Positions 51,256 through 61,423 of a stretch of 64,000 bases of DNA are shown piece after piece. The notes below the pieces were generated by a model. That model was not told where the DNA came from. It saw only the letters and a list, made by a program, of their open reading frames with translations, and made no database searches. Where the stretch lies: contig NZ_JACOFX010000023.1 of assembly GCF_014284125.1 (NCBI RefSeq), positions 17,733 through 81,732 of the forward strand, in the 5' to 3' direction. Origin of the DNA: Undibacterium umbellatum. GTDB taxonomy: Bacteria > Pseudomonadota > Gammaproteobacteria > Burkholderiales > Burkholderiaceae_D. Positions within the stretch are counted from its first letter, which is position 1; each line of letters starts with the position of its first letter. Both the position numbers and the translations under genes were made by a program.

Positions 51256-54200
51256 TTAAACTTCGCCATCTACCACGTCAGTTGCTGCTACTTCTGGTAT
51301 TGGAGCAAATGCTGCTTTTTCTGCTTCCAGCAAGGCTACGCGTTCATCGGCTTCCCAAGTTTCTTTCAACTTGCGAGCGCGATGGAATGCCAGACCTGTA
51401 CCAGCAGGTATCAGGCGACCAACGATGACGTTTTCTTTCAAGCCACGCAGACCATCTTTTTTGCCCATGATCGCAGCTTCGGTCAGAACACGTGTGGTTT
51501 CCTGGAAGGACGCCGCAGAGATGAAGGAATCGGTAGACAGGGATGCCTTGGTAATACCCAGCAAGATATTTTCATATGTTGCAGGGATACCGTTAGCTGC
51601 TGCTACGCGATCATTTTCATCCAGCAATTCGGAACGTTCTACCTGTTCACCAACGATGTAGTTCGCGTCGCCTGGATTAACCACGACAACGCGACGCAAC
51701 ATCTGACGCACGATCACTTCAATGTGCTTGTCATTGATCTTAACGCCTTGCAAACGGTACACGTCCTGAACTTCATCAACGATGTAACGTGCCAGCGCCT
51801 CGATACCCAACAAACGCAGGATGTCTTGTGGATCGGCTGGGCCGTCAACAATCATTTCACCTTTGTTCACGACCTGGCCGTCATGCACCAGGACTTGTTT
51901 GTCTTTAGTGATCAGGAATTCGTGCTTCTCGCCGTCCATGTCCGTGATTTCCAGACGTTGCTTACCTTTGGTTTCTTTACCAAACGCAACCGTACCTGTT
52001 ACCTCTGCCAGCATACCGGCATCTTTTGGTGAACGGGCTTCGAACAACTCGGCAACGCGTGGCAGACCACCGGTAATATCACGGGTTTTTTGTGATTCTG
52101 TCGGGATACGCGCCAGAACTTCACCCACGTGTACTTGCTGGCCGTCTTTCACGGTAATCAGCGCGCCGACCTGGAAGCCAATCGTTACTGCGTGTTCTGT
52201 ACCAGCAATCTTGACTTCTTCGCCTTGTTCGTTCAACAGCTTGACTTGTGGACGCAGTGTTTTACCAGCTGCACTACCACGGCGTTTCGCATCGATCGCC
52301 ACCAGCGTGGACAGACCTGTTACATCATCAACCTGTTTGGCAACAGTCACGCCTTCTTCGACGTTTTCGAATTTCACCGTACCGGTGTATTCGGTAATGA
52401 TAGGACGGGTCAATGGATCCCACGTCGCCAAGGCTGTACCAGCCTTGATGATCAGACCGTCTTTGACGATCAGGGTTGCACCGTAAGGTACTTTATGACG
52501 TTCACGTTCACGACCGTGGTCATCAGTGATCAGCACTTCGCCAGAGCGGGAAATAACGATCTGGTCGCCTTTACCGTTAGTGACATAACGCATGGTCGCT
52601 GTGAAACGGATAGTACCGTTGGACTTGGCTTCAACAGAAGATGCAATCGCTGCACGGGATGCCGCACCACCGATATGGAAGGTACGCATCGTCAACTGTG
52701 TACCTGGTTCACCGATGGACTGCGCAGCGATAACACCGACTGCCTCACCAGAGTTAACCAGGGAACCACGACCCAGATCACGGCCATAGCACATTGCGCA
52801 CAGACCATAGCGTGTGTCGCATGTCAGTGGTGTACGTACTTTGACTTCATCGATGCCCAGGGCTTCGATGCGTTCTACCATTGTTTCGTCCAGCAGGGAA
52901 CCAGCTTCGTACAGGGTTTCCTGTGTTTCTGGATTGACGATGTCATTCGCGCAAACGCGGCCCAGGATCAGGTCACGCAAAGGCACGTTAACTTCACCAC
53001 CTTCAACGATGGCCTTCATGGACGAGCCATTGGATGTGCCGCAGTCATCTTCAACCACGACCAGATCTTGCGTCACGTCAACCAGACGACGTGTCAGGTA
53101 ACCGGAGTTCGCTGTTTTCAATGCCGTATCGGCCAGACCTTTACGCGCACCGTGAGTGGAAATAAAGTACTGCAAAACGTTCAGACCTTCGCGGAAGTTC
53201 GCGGTGATCGGCGTTTCGATAATCGAGCCATCCGGTTTCGCCATCAGACCACGCATACCTGCCAACTGACGAATCTGGGCTGCAGAACCACGCGCACCGG
53301 AGTCGGCCATCATGTAAATGGCGTTGAAAGATTCTTGTGTACCGACAGTACCATCGCGGCGTGTGACTGGTTCAACTTTCAGTTGTTCCATCATGGCCTT
53401 GCCGACTTCATCACCTGTCTTGCCCCAGATATCGACCACTTTGTTGTAACGTTCGCCCGCAGTCACCAGACCGGACGCATATTGCTGTTCGATCTGTTTA
53501 ACTTCGTGTTCTGCTGCTGCCAGCAAAGTCACTTTTTGTGGTGGAACCAACATGTCATCGATACAGATGGAGATACCGGCGCGTGTCGCCAGACGGAAAC
53601 CCATTTGCATCAATTGATCAGCAAACACTACCGTTGCACGCAGACCGCACTTGCGGAAAGATGTATCGATGAGTTTGGAAATTTCTTTTTTCTTCAACGC
53701 ACGGTTCAGTACGGTGAATGGCAAGCCCTTAGGCAGAATCTCGGACAAGATCGCACGGCCAACAGTCGTTTCATAACGCTTGATGGTTTTGACGAATTCG
53801 CCAGTTTCAGCATCTTTAGGGAATTCAGTAATACGGACTGTGATACGTGTGCTCAGTTCGACTTCCTTGTTGTCCCAGGCGCGTATCGCTTCTGAAACGT
53901 CAGGGAACATCATGCCTTCGCCCTTGCCGTTGATTTTTTCACGGGAAGCGTAGTACAGACCCAACACGATATCCTGGGAAGGAACGATAGACGGTTCGCC
54001 ATTGGATGGGAACAGAATATTGTTGGATGCCAGCATCAAAGTGCGTGCTTCCATCTGTGCTTCGATAGACAGAGGAACGTGGACCGCCATTTGGTCACCG
54101 TCAAAGTCGGCATTGAAAGCCGCGCAGACGAGTGGATGCAACTGGATCGCTTTACCTTCAATCAGGACTGGCTCAAACGCCTGGATACCCAGACGATGCA

Positions 54201-55485
54201 GCGTAGGCGCACGGTTCAGCATGATAGGATGTTCGCGGATGACTTCTTCCAGGATATCCCAGACGACTGGTTCTTGTATCTCTACCAGTTTTTTCGCTGC
54301 CTTGATGGTCGTTGCCAGACCCATCAATTCCAGTTTATTGAAAATGAAAGGTTTGAACAGTTCCAGTGCCATCAGTTTTGGCAGACCGCACTGATGCAAT
54401 TTCAGTTGTGGACCAACCACGATAACGGAACGACCAGAGTAATCGACGCGTTTACCCAGCAAGTTTTGACGGAAACGACCGCCCTTACCCTTGATCATTT
54501 CTGCCAGGGATTTCAGAGGACGCTTGTTGGCGCCTGTCATTGCCTTACCGCGACGGCCGTTATCCAGCAGAGAATCGACGGCTTCCTGCAACATACGCTT
54601 TTCATTGCGTGTGATGATTTCAGGAGCGCGCAATTCCATCAGACGCTTGAGACGGTTGTTACGGTTGATGACGCGGCGATACAGGTCGTTCAGATCGGAA
54701 GTCGCGAAACGGCCACCATCCAGCGGGACCAATGGACGCAATTCTGGCGGCAGGACCGGCAGAACTTCCATGATCATCCAGTCTGGCTTGATGCCTGAGC
54801 GCTGGAATGCTTCCAGTACTTTCAGACGTTTTGCGTATTTCTTGATCTTGGCTTCAGATTTGGATTCTTTCAACTCTGTGCGCAGGGTTTCTGCATCACG
54901 GTCGATGTCGATGGAACGCAGCAATTCGCGGATGCCTTCGGCGCCCATGAATGCAGTAAATTCGTCGCCGAATTCTTCGTACTTGGCAGCGTAATCATCT
55001 TCAGACATGATCTGGCATTTTTTCAGCGGAGTCATGCCTGGATCGGTGACGACATATGCTTCAAAATACAGAACGCGTTCGATATCGCGCAAGGTCATGT
55101 CCAGTACCATACCCAGACGGGATGGCAGGGATTTCAGGAACCAGATATGCGCAGTTGGGGAAGCCAGCTCGATATGGCCCATGCGTTCACGACGCACTTT
55201 GGCCAGCGTCACTTCAACGCCACATTTTTCGCAGATAACGCCGCGGTGTTTCAGACGTTTGTATTTACCGCACAGGCATTCGTAATCCTTGATAGGACCA
55301 AAAATCTTGGCGCAGAACAAACCGTCGCGCTCAGGCTTGAAAGTACGATAGTTGATGGTTTCCGGCTTTTTAACTTCGCCGTAGGACCAGGAACGAATTT
55401 TTTCTGGAGACGCCAGACCAATCTTGATCGCGTCGAATTGTTCGTTGGGTTGGACTTGCTTGAATAGATCGAGCAGAGCTTTCAT
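51256..55485 (-). CDS. rpoC: RNA polymerase beta' subunit
   Basis: 1409-aa catalytic subunit of RNA polymerase. The N-terminal zinc site reads CLCGKYKRLKHRGVICEKC, and the Mg2+-binding active site NADFDGDQMAVH is intact. The second zinc site lies in CDTRYGLCAMCYG. ATG 55485 (MKALLDLFKQ) is supported by GGAG 8 nt upstream; a GTG three codons earlier is rejected. It follows rpoB after an unusually long gap of about 350 nt and ends at a strong terminator. Confidence 0.98.
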   Translation of the reverse strand: MKALLDLFKQVQPNEQFDAIKIGLASPEKIRSWSYGEVKKPETINYRTFKPERDGLFCAKIFGPIKDYECLCGKYKRLKHRGVICEKCGVEVTLAKVRRERMGHIELASPTAHIWFLKSLPSRLGMVLDMTLRDIERVLYFEAYVVTDPGMTPLKKCQIMSEDDYAAKYEEFGDEFTAFMGAEGIRELLRSIDIDRDAETLRTELKESKSEAKIKKYAKRLKVLEAFQRSGIKPDWMIMEVLPVLPPELRPLVPLDGGRFATSDLNDLYRRVINRNNRLKRLMELRAPEIITRNEKRMLQEAVDSLLDNGRRGKAMTGANKRPLKSLAEMIKGKGGRFRQNLLGKRVDYSGRSVIVVGPQLKLHQCGLPKLMALELFKPFIFNKLELMGLATTIKAAKKLVEIQEPVVWDILEEVIREHPIMLNRAPTLHRLGIQAFEPVLIEGKAIQLHPLVCAAFNADFDGDQMAVHVPLSIEAQMEARTLMLASNNILFPSNGEPSIVPSQDIVLGLYYASREKINGKGEGMMFPDVSEAIRAWDNKEVELSTRITVRITEFPKDAETGEFVKTIKRYETTVGRAILSEILPKGLPFTVLNRALKKKEISKLIDTSFRKCGLRATVVFADQLMQMGFRLATRAGISICIDDMLVPPQKVTLLAAAEHEVKQIEQQYASGLVTAGERYNKVVDIWGKTGDEVGKAMMEQLKVEPVTRRDGTVGTQESFNAIYMMADSGARGSAAQIRQLAGMRGLMAKPDGSIIETPITANFREGLNVLQYFISTHGARKGLADTALKTANSGYLTRRLVDVTQDLVVVEDDCGTSNGSSMKAIVEGGEVNVPLRDLILGRVCANDIVNPETQETLYEAGSLLDETMVERIEALGIDEVKVRTPLTCDTRYGLCAMCYGRDLGRGSLVNSGEAVGVIAAQSIGEPGTQLTMRTFHIGGAASRAAIASSVEAKSNGTIRFTATMRYVTNGKGDQIVISRSGEVLITDDHGRERERHKVPYGATLIVKDGLIIKAGTALATWDPLTRPIITEYTGTVKFENVEEGVTVAKQVDDVTGLSTLVAIDAKRRGSAAGKTLRPQVKLLNEQGEEVKIAGTEHAVTIGFQVGALITVKDGQQVHVGEVLARIPTESQKTRDITGGLPRVAELFEARSPKDAGMLAEVTGTVAFGKETKGKQRLEITDMDGEKHEFLITKDKQVLVHDGQVVNKGEMIVDGPADPQDILRLLGIEALARYIVDEVQDVYRLQGVKINDKHIEVIVRQMLRRVVVVNPGDANYIVGEQVERSELLDENDRVAAANGIPATYENILLGITKASLSTDSFISAASFQETTRVLTEAAIMGKKDGLRGLKENVIVGRLIPAGTGLAFHRARKLKETWEADERVALLEAEKAAFAPIPEVAATDVVDGEV

Positions 55486-55494
55486 GTGTATCAC

Positions 55495-55838
55495 TCCAGT
55501 TAAGCGCGCAAACGCTTGGTGGCTGAATGGTGCTGCAACAGAAGCTTCGCCGCTTTACCCTGTTCGCATGAGCGGGAGAGCCAGGTCTTTTCGACACAGG
55601 TTCCGCTGATACCGGGAACGACATTACTTCCAAACTGCTTGCCAGGTTTAACGGCCATCGCCCGAATGCTATCCGGGCGATGACTTACTGCAATTACAAA
55701 ACTAATTAGAGGACCTCTGATTAAGCTACTGCGCGACGCTATTTGGGGCCTGCGATGCTCGCCGTACTTTCGTACGACTGCGCTTCTTAACCCAAACTAA
55801 CGCCGCTCGCTACGCTTACTCAGATACTCCTTAATACA
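55495..55838. repeat. Long rpoB-rpoC gap with palindromic units
   Basis: The gap holds no convincing gene. CATCGCCCG (55656-55664) and CGGGCGATG (55674-55682) form a 9-bp hairpin. A larger imperfect palindrome spans about 55730-55815: the outer arms are TTTGGG (55743-55748) and CCCAAA (55791-55796), and the centre is CGTAC-TTTC-GTACG (about 55763-55776). AGAGG-A-CCTCT lies at 55708-55718. The sequence resembles a dispersed intergenic repeat, but copies outside the window could not be tested. Confidence 0.6.
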
Positions 55839-58800
55839 TTAGCTACGTTCGAGATCGATATCGATACCCAGAGAGCGGATTTCTTTGACCAGAACGTTGA
55901 AGGACTCAGGCATGCCGGCGTCGATCACATGGTCACCCTTGACCAGGTTTTCGTACACTTTGGTACGGCCATTCACGTCATCCGACTTGACTGTCAACAT
56001 CTCTTGCAAGACATACGACGCGCCGTAAGCTTCCAGTGCCCAGACTTCCATCTCACCGAAACGCTGGCCACCGAACTGTGCTTTACCGCCCAGTGGTTGC
56101 TGCGTGACCAGAGAGTAAGGACCAGTCGAACGTGCATGCATCTTGTCATCAACCAGATGATGCAATTTCAGAACGTGCATGTAACCCAGTGTGACTTTAC
56201 GCTCAAACGCTTCACCGGTACGGCCATCAAACAGGGTGACCTGGTTTTTCGATGGTGTCATACCTAGTTGGGCTGCGATATGGTCAGGGAAGGCCAGATC
56301 CAGCATGCGGCGGATTTCGCTTTCATGCGCACCGTCAAACACTGGTGTTGCAAATGGCACGCCGTGCTTCAGGTTGTTCGTCAATTCCAGGATCTCTGCA
56401 TCGGAGAAGCCGTCGATGTCTTCCTTCTTGCCAGATTCGTTATAAATCTTCTTCAGGAAATCACGCAGTTCTTCTACCTTGGCTTTGGCTTTCAGCATTT
56501 CGCCGATACGCAAGCCCAGGCCTTTTGCTGCCCAGCCCAGATGCACTTCCAGAACCTGACCAACGTTCATACGTGATGGAACACCCAATGGGTTCAACAC
56601 GATGTCTGCCGGTGTACCGTCAGCCATGTAAGGCATGTCTTCGATAGGCACGATACGGGAAACCACACCCTTGTTACCGTGACGACCCGCCATTTTGTCA
56701 CCAGGTTGCAGGCGACGTTTAACAGCCAGGTAAACCTTGACCATTTTTTGTACGCCTGGCGGCAATTCATCGCCTTGCGTCAGCTTGGTACGTTTTTCTT
56801 CAAAAGCCAGATCGAACTGATGACGTTTTTCAGCGATGGAATCTTTCATCGCGACCAATGAATTTGCTGCTTCATCAGATGCCAGGCGAATATCGAACCA
56901 GTGGTATTTATCCACGCTGGCCAGGTATTCCTTGGTGATCTTGGTGCCTTTAGCCAGTTTGGCAGGGCCGCCGTCAGCGATCTTGCCATCCAGCATACGT
57001 TCCAGACGCTCAAATGCATCGCCTTCAACAATACGCAACTGATCGTTCAGATCGAGGCGATAACGCTTCAATTCATCATCGATAATCTGTTGTGCACGTT
57101 TGTCGCGTTGTATGCCTTCGCGGGTGAACACTTGTACGTCGATAACTGTACCTACCATGCCAGAAGGCACGCGCAGGGAGGTATCTTTAACGTCAGAAGC
57201 TTTTTCACCGAAGATGGCGCGCAGCAGTTTTTCTTCTGGTGTCAGTTGAGTTTCACCTTTTGGTGTCACTTTACCGACCAGGGTATCACCGGCTGTTACT
57301 TCAGCACCGATGTAGACGATACCGGATTCATCCAGACGTGCCAGTTGGTTTTCTGCCAGGTTGGAGATATCGCGGGTAATTTCTTCCGCACCCAACTTGG
57401 TGTCACGGGCAACAACCGACAACTCTTCGATATGAATCGAGGTATAGCGGTCATCAGCCACAACTTTTTCAGAGATCAGGATCGAATCTTCGAAGTTATA
57501 GCCATTCCATGGCATGAACGCGACCAGCATGTTCTGACCCAGGGCCAATTCGCCCAGATCTGTGGATGCGCCGTCGGCCAATACGTCACCTTTAGCGACC
57601 AGATCGCCAACCTTGACGATAGGACGTTGGTTGATATTGGTGTTCTGGTTGGAACGTGTGTACTTGATGAGGTTGTAGATATCCACACCAACTTCACCAG
57701 CCTGTGCTTCAGCATCATTCACACGAATAACGATACGGCCCGCATCGATGTAATCAACTTTACCGCCACGCAGTGCCTGTACTGTTGTACCGGAGTCAAC
57801 TGCCACAGTACGTTCGATACCTGTACCAACGAATGCTTTTTCTGGACGCAAGCAAGGAACGGCTTGACGTTGCATGTTGGCACCCATCAACGCACGGTTC
57901 GCATCATCGTGCTCAAGGAACGGGATCAAGGATGCCGCAACAGAAACCACCTGACCGGTCGCCACGTCCATGTACTGGATACGTTCTGGGGATACCAGGA
58001 TCGTTTCGCCAGCTTCACGGGCAGAGACCAGTTCATCGATCAGTTTGCCTTCGCCGTCGATCGTCGCATTCGCCTGGGCGATGATGTAACGACCTTCTTC
58101 GATAGCAGACAGGTAATCGATTTGCGGTGTGATTTTGCTGTCAACCACTTTACGGTATGGAGTTTCCAGGAAACCGTATTCGTTCAGACGTGCATACAGA
58201 GCCAGCGAGTTGATCAAACCAATGTTTGGTCCCTCTGGTGTCTCAATCGGGCAGACGCGGCCATAGTGGGTTGGATGAACGTCGCGGACTTCAAAGCCGG
58301 CGCGCTCACGAGTCAAACCACCAGGTCCCAAGGCGGAAATACGACGCTTATGCGTGATTTCTGACAATGGGTTGGTCTGATCCATAAACTGGGACAATTG
58401 TGAAGAACCGAAGAACTCACGTATCGCAGCGGAGATAGGCTTGGAGTTGATCAGGTCATGCGGCATCAGGTTGTCGGCTTCAGCCTGACCCAGACGCTCT
58501 TTGACAGCACGTTCAACACGTACCAGACCAGCACGGAACTGGTTCTCAGCCAATTCACCAACGCAACGTACGCGACGGTTACCCAAGTGATCGATATCAT
58601 CGACTTCGCCACGGCCATTGCGCAGCTCAACCAGGATCTTGATCACGGCCAATACGTCTTCGTTCGACAAAGTCATGGCACCTGTCAGTTCATCACGGCC
58701 AATACGGCGGTTGAACTTCATGCGGCCGACTGCGGACAGATCGTAACGGTCTTCGCTGTAGAACAGGCCATTGAACAGGGCTTCAACAGAATCTTCTGTT

Positions 58801-59945
58801 GGTGGTTCGCCAGGACGCATCATGCGATAGATAGCAACGCGGGCAGCCATCTGGTCAGCTGTGTCATCAGCGCGCAGAGTCTGGGAAATGTAAGCGCCCT
58901 GATCCAGGTCATTGGTGTACAAAGTCTGGATATCAGTGACTTTGGCATCGCGCAAACGACCCAGCAATTCTTCTGTCAGTTCATCATTGGCATTAGCGAT
59001 AACTTCGCCAGTGTCTGCATCAACGATGTTCTTGGCCAGGACGCGACCCAGCAGGTAGTCTTCAGGCACGGAGATGTGCTTGATACCACCGGCTTCAATT
59101 TCACGTACATGCTTGGCATTGATGCGCTTGTCTTTGGCAACGATAACTTTGCCGTCTTTGTCGCTGATGTCAAAACGGGCAACTTCACCACGCAGACGTT
59201 CTGCAACGAATTCCATTTCTGCGCCATCGCTGTGCAGGTTGAAATTATCGAAAACAAAGAAGTTCGCCAGTATCTGTTCATTGCTCATGCCTATGGCGCG
59301 CAGCAAGATAGTGACTGGCATCTTGCGACGACGGTCAATACGGAAGAACAGGATATCTTTAGGATCGAATTCGAAGTCGAGCCAGGAACCACGGTAAGGA
59401 ATGATCCTTGCCGAGAACAGCAATTTGCCAGAGGAATGTGTCTTGCCACGGTCATGTTCAAAGAACACGCCAGGGGAACGGTGCAACTGGGACACGATAA
59501 CGCGCTCAGTACCGTTGATGACAAAAGAACCAGTGGTTGTCATCAAAGGCAATTCGCCCATGTAGACTTCCTGTTCTTTCATTTCTTTGACAACCGGCTT
59601 GGTTGGCGATTCCTTGTCCAGAATGACCAGGCGAACTTTTGCACGCAAAGGCGATGCATAAGTCAGTCCACGCAGTTGACATTCCTTGACGTCAAATGCA
59701 GGATCGCCTAAAACGTAGGACAAGAACTCCAGACGTGCGAAACCATTGTGCGAAACAATAGGGAAAATCGAGGTGAAGGCTGACTGCAAGCCCTCGTTTT
59801 TGCGAGTTGACGGTGTTCTGTCTTCTTGCAAAAAGCTCTGGTAAGACTCAATTTGAGTCGCCAGTAAGAACGGAACGTTGTGGACGTTGGCGCGCTTCGC
59901 AAAAGATTTACGAATACGCTTCTTCTCAGTAAATGAGTAGTGCAT
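55839..59945 (-). CDS. rpoB: RNA polymerase beta subunit
   Basis: 1368-aa subunit forming the catalytic cleft with beta'. The rifampicin region is wild-type for betaproteobacteria: SSQLSQFMDQTNPLSE then THKRRISALGPGGL, with Thr at the position of E. coli Asn518. Catalytic-region sequences GYNFEDSILISE and GRHGNKGVVS are present. ATG 59945 gives the family start MHYSFTEKKRIRKSF and has GGAG 6 nt upstream. It follows rplL by 222 nt, which contain a hairpin. Confidence 0.98.
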   Translation of the reverse strand: MHYSFTEKKRIRKSFAKRANVHNVPFLLATQIESYQSFLQEDRTPSTRKNEGLQSAFTSIFPIVSHNGFARLEFLSYVLGDPAFDVKECQLRGLTYASPLRAKVRLVILDKESPTKPVVKEMKEQEVYMGELPLMTTTGSFVINGTERVIVSQLHRSPGVFFEHDRGKTHSSGKLLFSARIIPYRGSWLDFEFDPKDILFFRIDRRRKMPVTILLRAIGMSNEQILANFFVFDNFNLHSDGAEMEFVAERLRGEVARFDISDKDGKVIVAKDKRINAKHVREIEAGGIKHISVPEDYLLGRVLAKNIVDADTGEVIANANDELTEELLGRLRDAKVTDIQTLYTNDLDQGAYISQTLRADDTADQMAARVAIYRMMRPGEPPTEDSVEALFNGLFYSEDRYDLSAVGRMKFNRRIGRDELTGAMTLSNEDVLAVIKILVELRNGRGEVDDIDHLGNRRVRCVGELAENQFRAGLVRVERAVKERLGQAEADNLMPHDLINSKPISAAIREFFGSSQLSQFMDQTNPLSEITHKRRISALGPGGLTRERAGFEVRDVHPTHYGRVCPIETPEGPNIGLINSLALYARLNEYGFLETPYRKVVDSKITPQIDYLSAIEEGRYIIAQANATIDGEGKLIDELVSAREAGETILVSPERIQYMDVATGQVVSVAASLIPFLEHDDANRALMGANMQRQAVPCLRPEKAFVGTGIERTVAVDSGTTVQALRGGKVDYIDAGRIVIRVNDAEAQAGEVGVDIYNLIKYTRSNQNTNINQRPIVKVGDLVAKGDVLADGASTDLGELALGQNMLVAFMPWNGYNFEDSILISEKVVADDRYTSIHIEELSVVARDTKLGAEEITRDISNLAENQLARLDESGIVYIGAEVTAGDTLVGKVTPKGETQLTPEEKLLRAIFGEKASDVKDTSLRVPSGMVGTVIDVQVFTREGIQRDKRAQQIIDDELKRYRLDLNDQLRIVEGDAFERLERMLDGKIADGGPAKLAKGTKITKEYLASVDKYHWFDIRLASDEAANSLVAMKDSIAEKRHQFDLAFEEKRTKLTQGDELPPGVQKMVKVYLAVKRRLQPGDKMAGRHGNKGVVSRIVPIEDMPYMADGTPADIVLNPLGVPSRMNVGQVLEVHLGWAAKGLGLRIGEMLKAKAKVEELRDFLKKIYNESGKKEDIDGFSDAEILELTNNLKHGVPFATPVFDGAHESEIRRMLDLAFPDHIAAQLGMTPSKNQVTLFDGRTGEAFERKVTLGYMHVLKLHHLVDDKMHARSTGPYSLVTQQPLGGKAQFGGQRFGEMEVWALEAYGASYVLQEMLTVKSDDVNGRTKVYENLVKGDHVIDAGMPESFNVLVKEIRSLGIDIDLERS

Positions 59946-60095
59946 GGACACTCCGTGAGTGGCAAGGAAGGATAGAGAATTCAGGATTTTTGTCACAAAA
60001 ACACAACATAGCAACTCTGTGACAAAAAAACCTCAAGTCTCAACCCTCGGTCTTAATAAACAGCTAAACAACCCTGAACGACAAAGAAGCCAAAG

Positions 60096-60123
60096 AGGAA
60101 CCCTCTCTTCCAAGAGGATTCCT
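60096..60123 (-). promoter_or_regulatory. rplL-rpoB intergenic hairpin (attenuator or RNase III site)
   Basis: The minus-strand RNA can form an 11-bp stem from AGGAATCCTCT and AGAGGGTTCCT with one U-G pair and a 6-nt loop, followed by pyrimidine-rich sequence. It sits where E. coli has an attenuator and an RNase III site that lower rpoBC relative to ribosomal-protein expression. Function is inferred from position. Confidence 0.6.
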
Positions 60124-60167
60124 GTCTTTGACTAGGGCAAATCCGAAGACTTGCCATGATACCTGAA

Positions 60168-60536
60168 TTACTTGATGTCGGCTTTCGCGCCAGCATCTTC
60201 CAGTTTTTTCTTAGCTGCGTCAGCATCAGCTTTGGAAACTGCTTCTTTAACTGCTTTTGGTGCGCCATCAACTACGTCTTTAGCTTCTTTCAAGCCCAGA
60301 CCAGTGATTTCACGAACTGCTTTAATGACGCCAACTTTGTTTGCGCCAACTTCAGTAAGAATTACGTTGAATTCTGTTTGTTCTTCAACTGCTGCTGCTG
60401 GACCGGCTGCTGCTGGGCCTGCTACTGCTGCTGCGGAAACACCAAATTTTTCTTCGAAAGCTTTTACCAGGTCGTTCAGGTCCATTACGGACATCGCGCC
60501 TACGGCTTCCAGGATATCGTCTTTGCTAATTGCCAT
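60168..60536 (-). CDS. rplL: 50S ribosomal protein L7/L12
   Basis: 122-aa stalk protein that recruits translational GTPases. It has an N-terminal dimer domain (MAISKDDILEAVGAMSVMDL), an Ala/Pro/Gly hinge (AAAVAGPAAAGPAAAVEE) and the C-terminal factor-binding domain (KVGVIKAVREITGLGLKEAKD). ATG 60536 is supported by GGAG upstream. It follows rplJ by 52 nt in the conserved rplJL-rpoBC order. Confidence 0.98.
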   Translation of the reverse strand: MAISKDDILEAVGAMSVMDLNDLVKAFEEKFGVSAAAVAGPAAAGPAAAVEEQTEFNVILTEVGANKVGVIKAVREITGLGLKEAKDVVDGAPKAVKEAVSKADADAAKKKLEDAGAKADIK

Positions 60537-60588
60537 TTGAAACTCCAATTAATTAATTACATTGATACGGTATTTGACGGAAAGAAAC

Positions 60589-61128
60589 TTATTCTGCGAC
60601 AGCTTCAGCAGCTTCTTCAGCTACTGGTGCTGCAGGAGAACCTGCTTCTTTCTGCGCTGCGACAGCTGCCAGAGCACGGGCGAAAGCAGATACAGGAGCC
60701 TGCATCATGCCAACCACTTGTGCCAACAGTACTTCACGGCTAGGAATGCTTGCCAATGCGACAACGCCAGCTTTATCCAGCGATTTGCCTGCATAGTTAC
60801 CAGCTTTAACAACCAGTTTGTCATTGCTTTTTGCAAAGTCTTGAATGACTTTAGCAGCAGCAACAGCATCTTCCGAGATTGCATAAATCAACGGACCAGT
60901 CATTTCAGAAGCGAGACTTGCAAATGCAGTTCCCTCAACAGCGCGACGTGCCAATGTGTTTTTCAACACACGCATGTATACGCCTTGAGCACGTGCGCTA
61001 GCACGCAATTGCGTCAAATGACCGACCTGGATGCCACGATATTCGGCCACGACGATAGTCTGTGCAGTTGCTACTTTTGCAGAGACTTCAGCGACGACGG
61101 CTTTTTTGTCATTCAGATTGAGACTCAC
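60589..61128 (-). CDS. rplJ: 50S ribosomal protein L10
   Basis: 179-aa protein that anchors L7/L12 to the 23S rRNA. The sequence SLNLNDKKAVVAEVSAK starts the family domain, and the C-terminal helix binds L7/L12. The start codon is GTG 61128, because GGAGG lies 6 nt upstream and the family begins M-S/P-L-N. The in-frame TTG at 61134 is rejected. The 295-nt region upstream is the usual site of L10 autoregulation. Confidence 0.97.
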   Translation of the reverse strand: MSLNLNDKKAVVAEVSAKVATAQTIVVAEYRGIQVGHLTQLRASARAQGVYMRVLKNTLARRAVEGTAFASLASEMTGPLIYAISEDAVAAAKVIQDFAKSNDKLVVKAGNYAGKSLDKAGVVALASIPSREVLLAQVVGMMQAPVSAFARALAAVAAQKEAGSPAAPVAEEAAEAVAE

Positions 61129-61423
61129 GGTCAACCTCCATTAATGATATTCAGTCCATACACCGGAATGATGTACTTCCCTCATATCGTTTCGAACACG
61201 GCGTCCGAAGTTAGGAGTTTCACTGGGGGACCAGTAATCACTACAAAACTTGTTCGGGTACACCATCTGCGTTGGGGCCTGTCGATTACTCTCCAGATAT
61301 TAACCTCGTGCTTGGAAAACCACTCTTTCACACTCGGCCCAACGGTCTTTGACACTCTGGATGCTTGTTCAAAACATCCAGCCCAAAGATGCGCCCTGCA
61401 TCATTGATGCAGGGACTTAATTC
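61129..61423 (-). promoter_or_regulatory. rplJ leader region (L10 autoregulatory leader)
   Basis: The long gap between rplA and rplJ contains no gene. In proteobacteria this leader binds L10/L7-L12 to repress rplJL, and its position and length agree. A perfect 9-bp hairpin, CCCTGCATC (61394-61402) with GATGCAGGG (61406-61414), lies close to the rplA stop, and GGATG/CATCC (about 61360-61380) forms another. I could not confirm the kink-turn consensus by eye. A promoter may also lie here. Confidence 0.55.

Noticed and set aside
52129..53895. Long plus-strand reading frame (588 codons) opposite rpoC
   Set aside because: It is a mirror of a highly constrained gene; the protein lacks any recognisable domain and has the Cys/His/Gln-rich composition typical of antisense shadows.
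55370..55633. Short minus-strand frame in the rpoB-rpoC gap
   Set aside because: It overlaps rpoC and encodes a low-complexity-like product; the gap is better explained by palindromes.
56901..59711. Plus-strand reading frames of 487 and 417 codons opposite rpoB
   Set aside because: Same reason: shadows of rpoB codon usage, no ribosome-binding site or domain.
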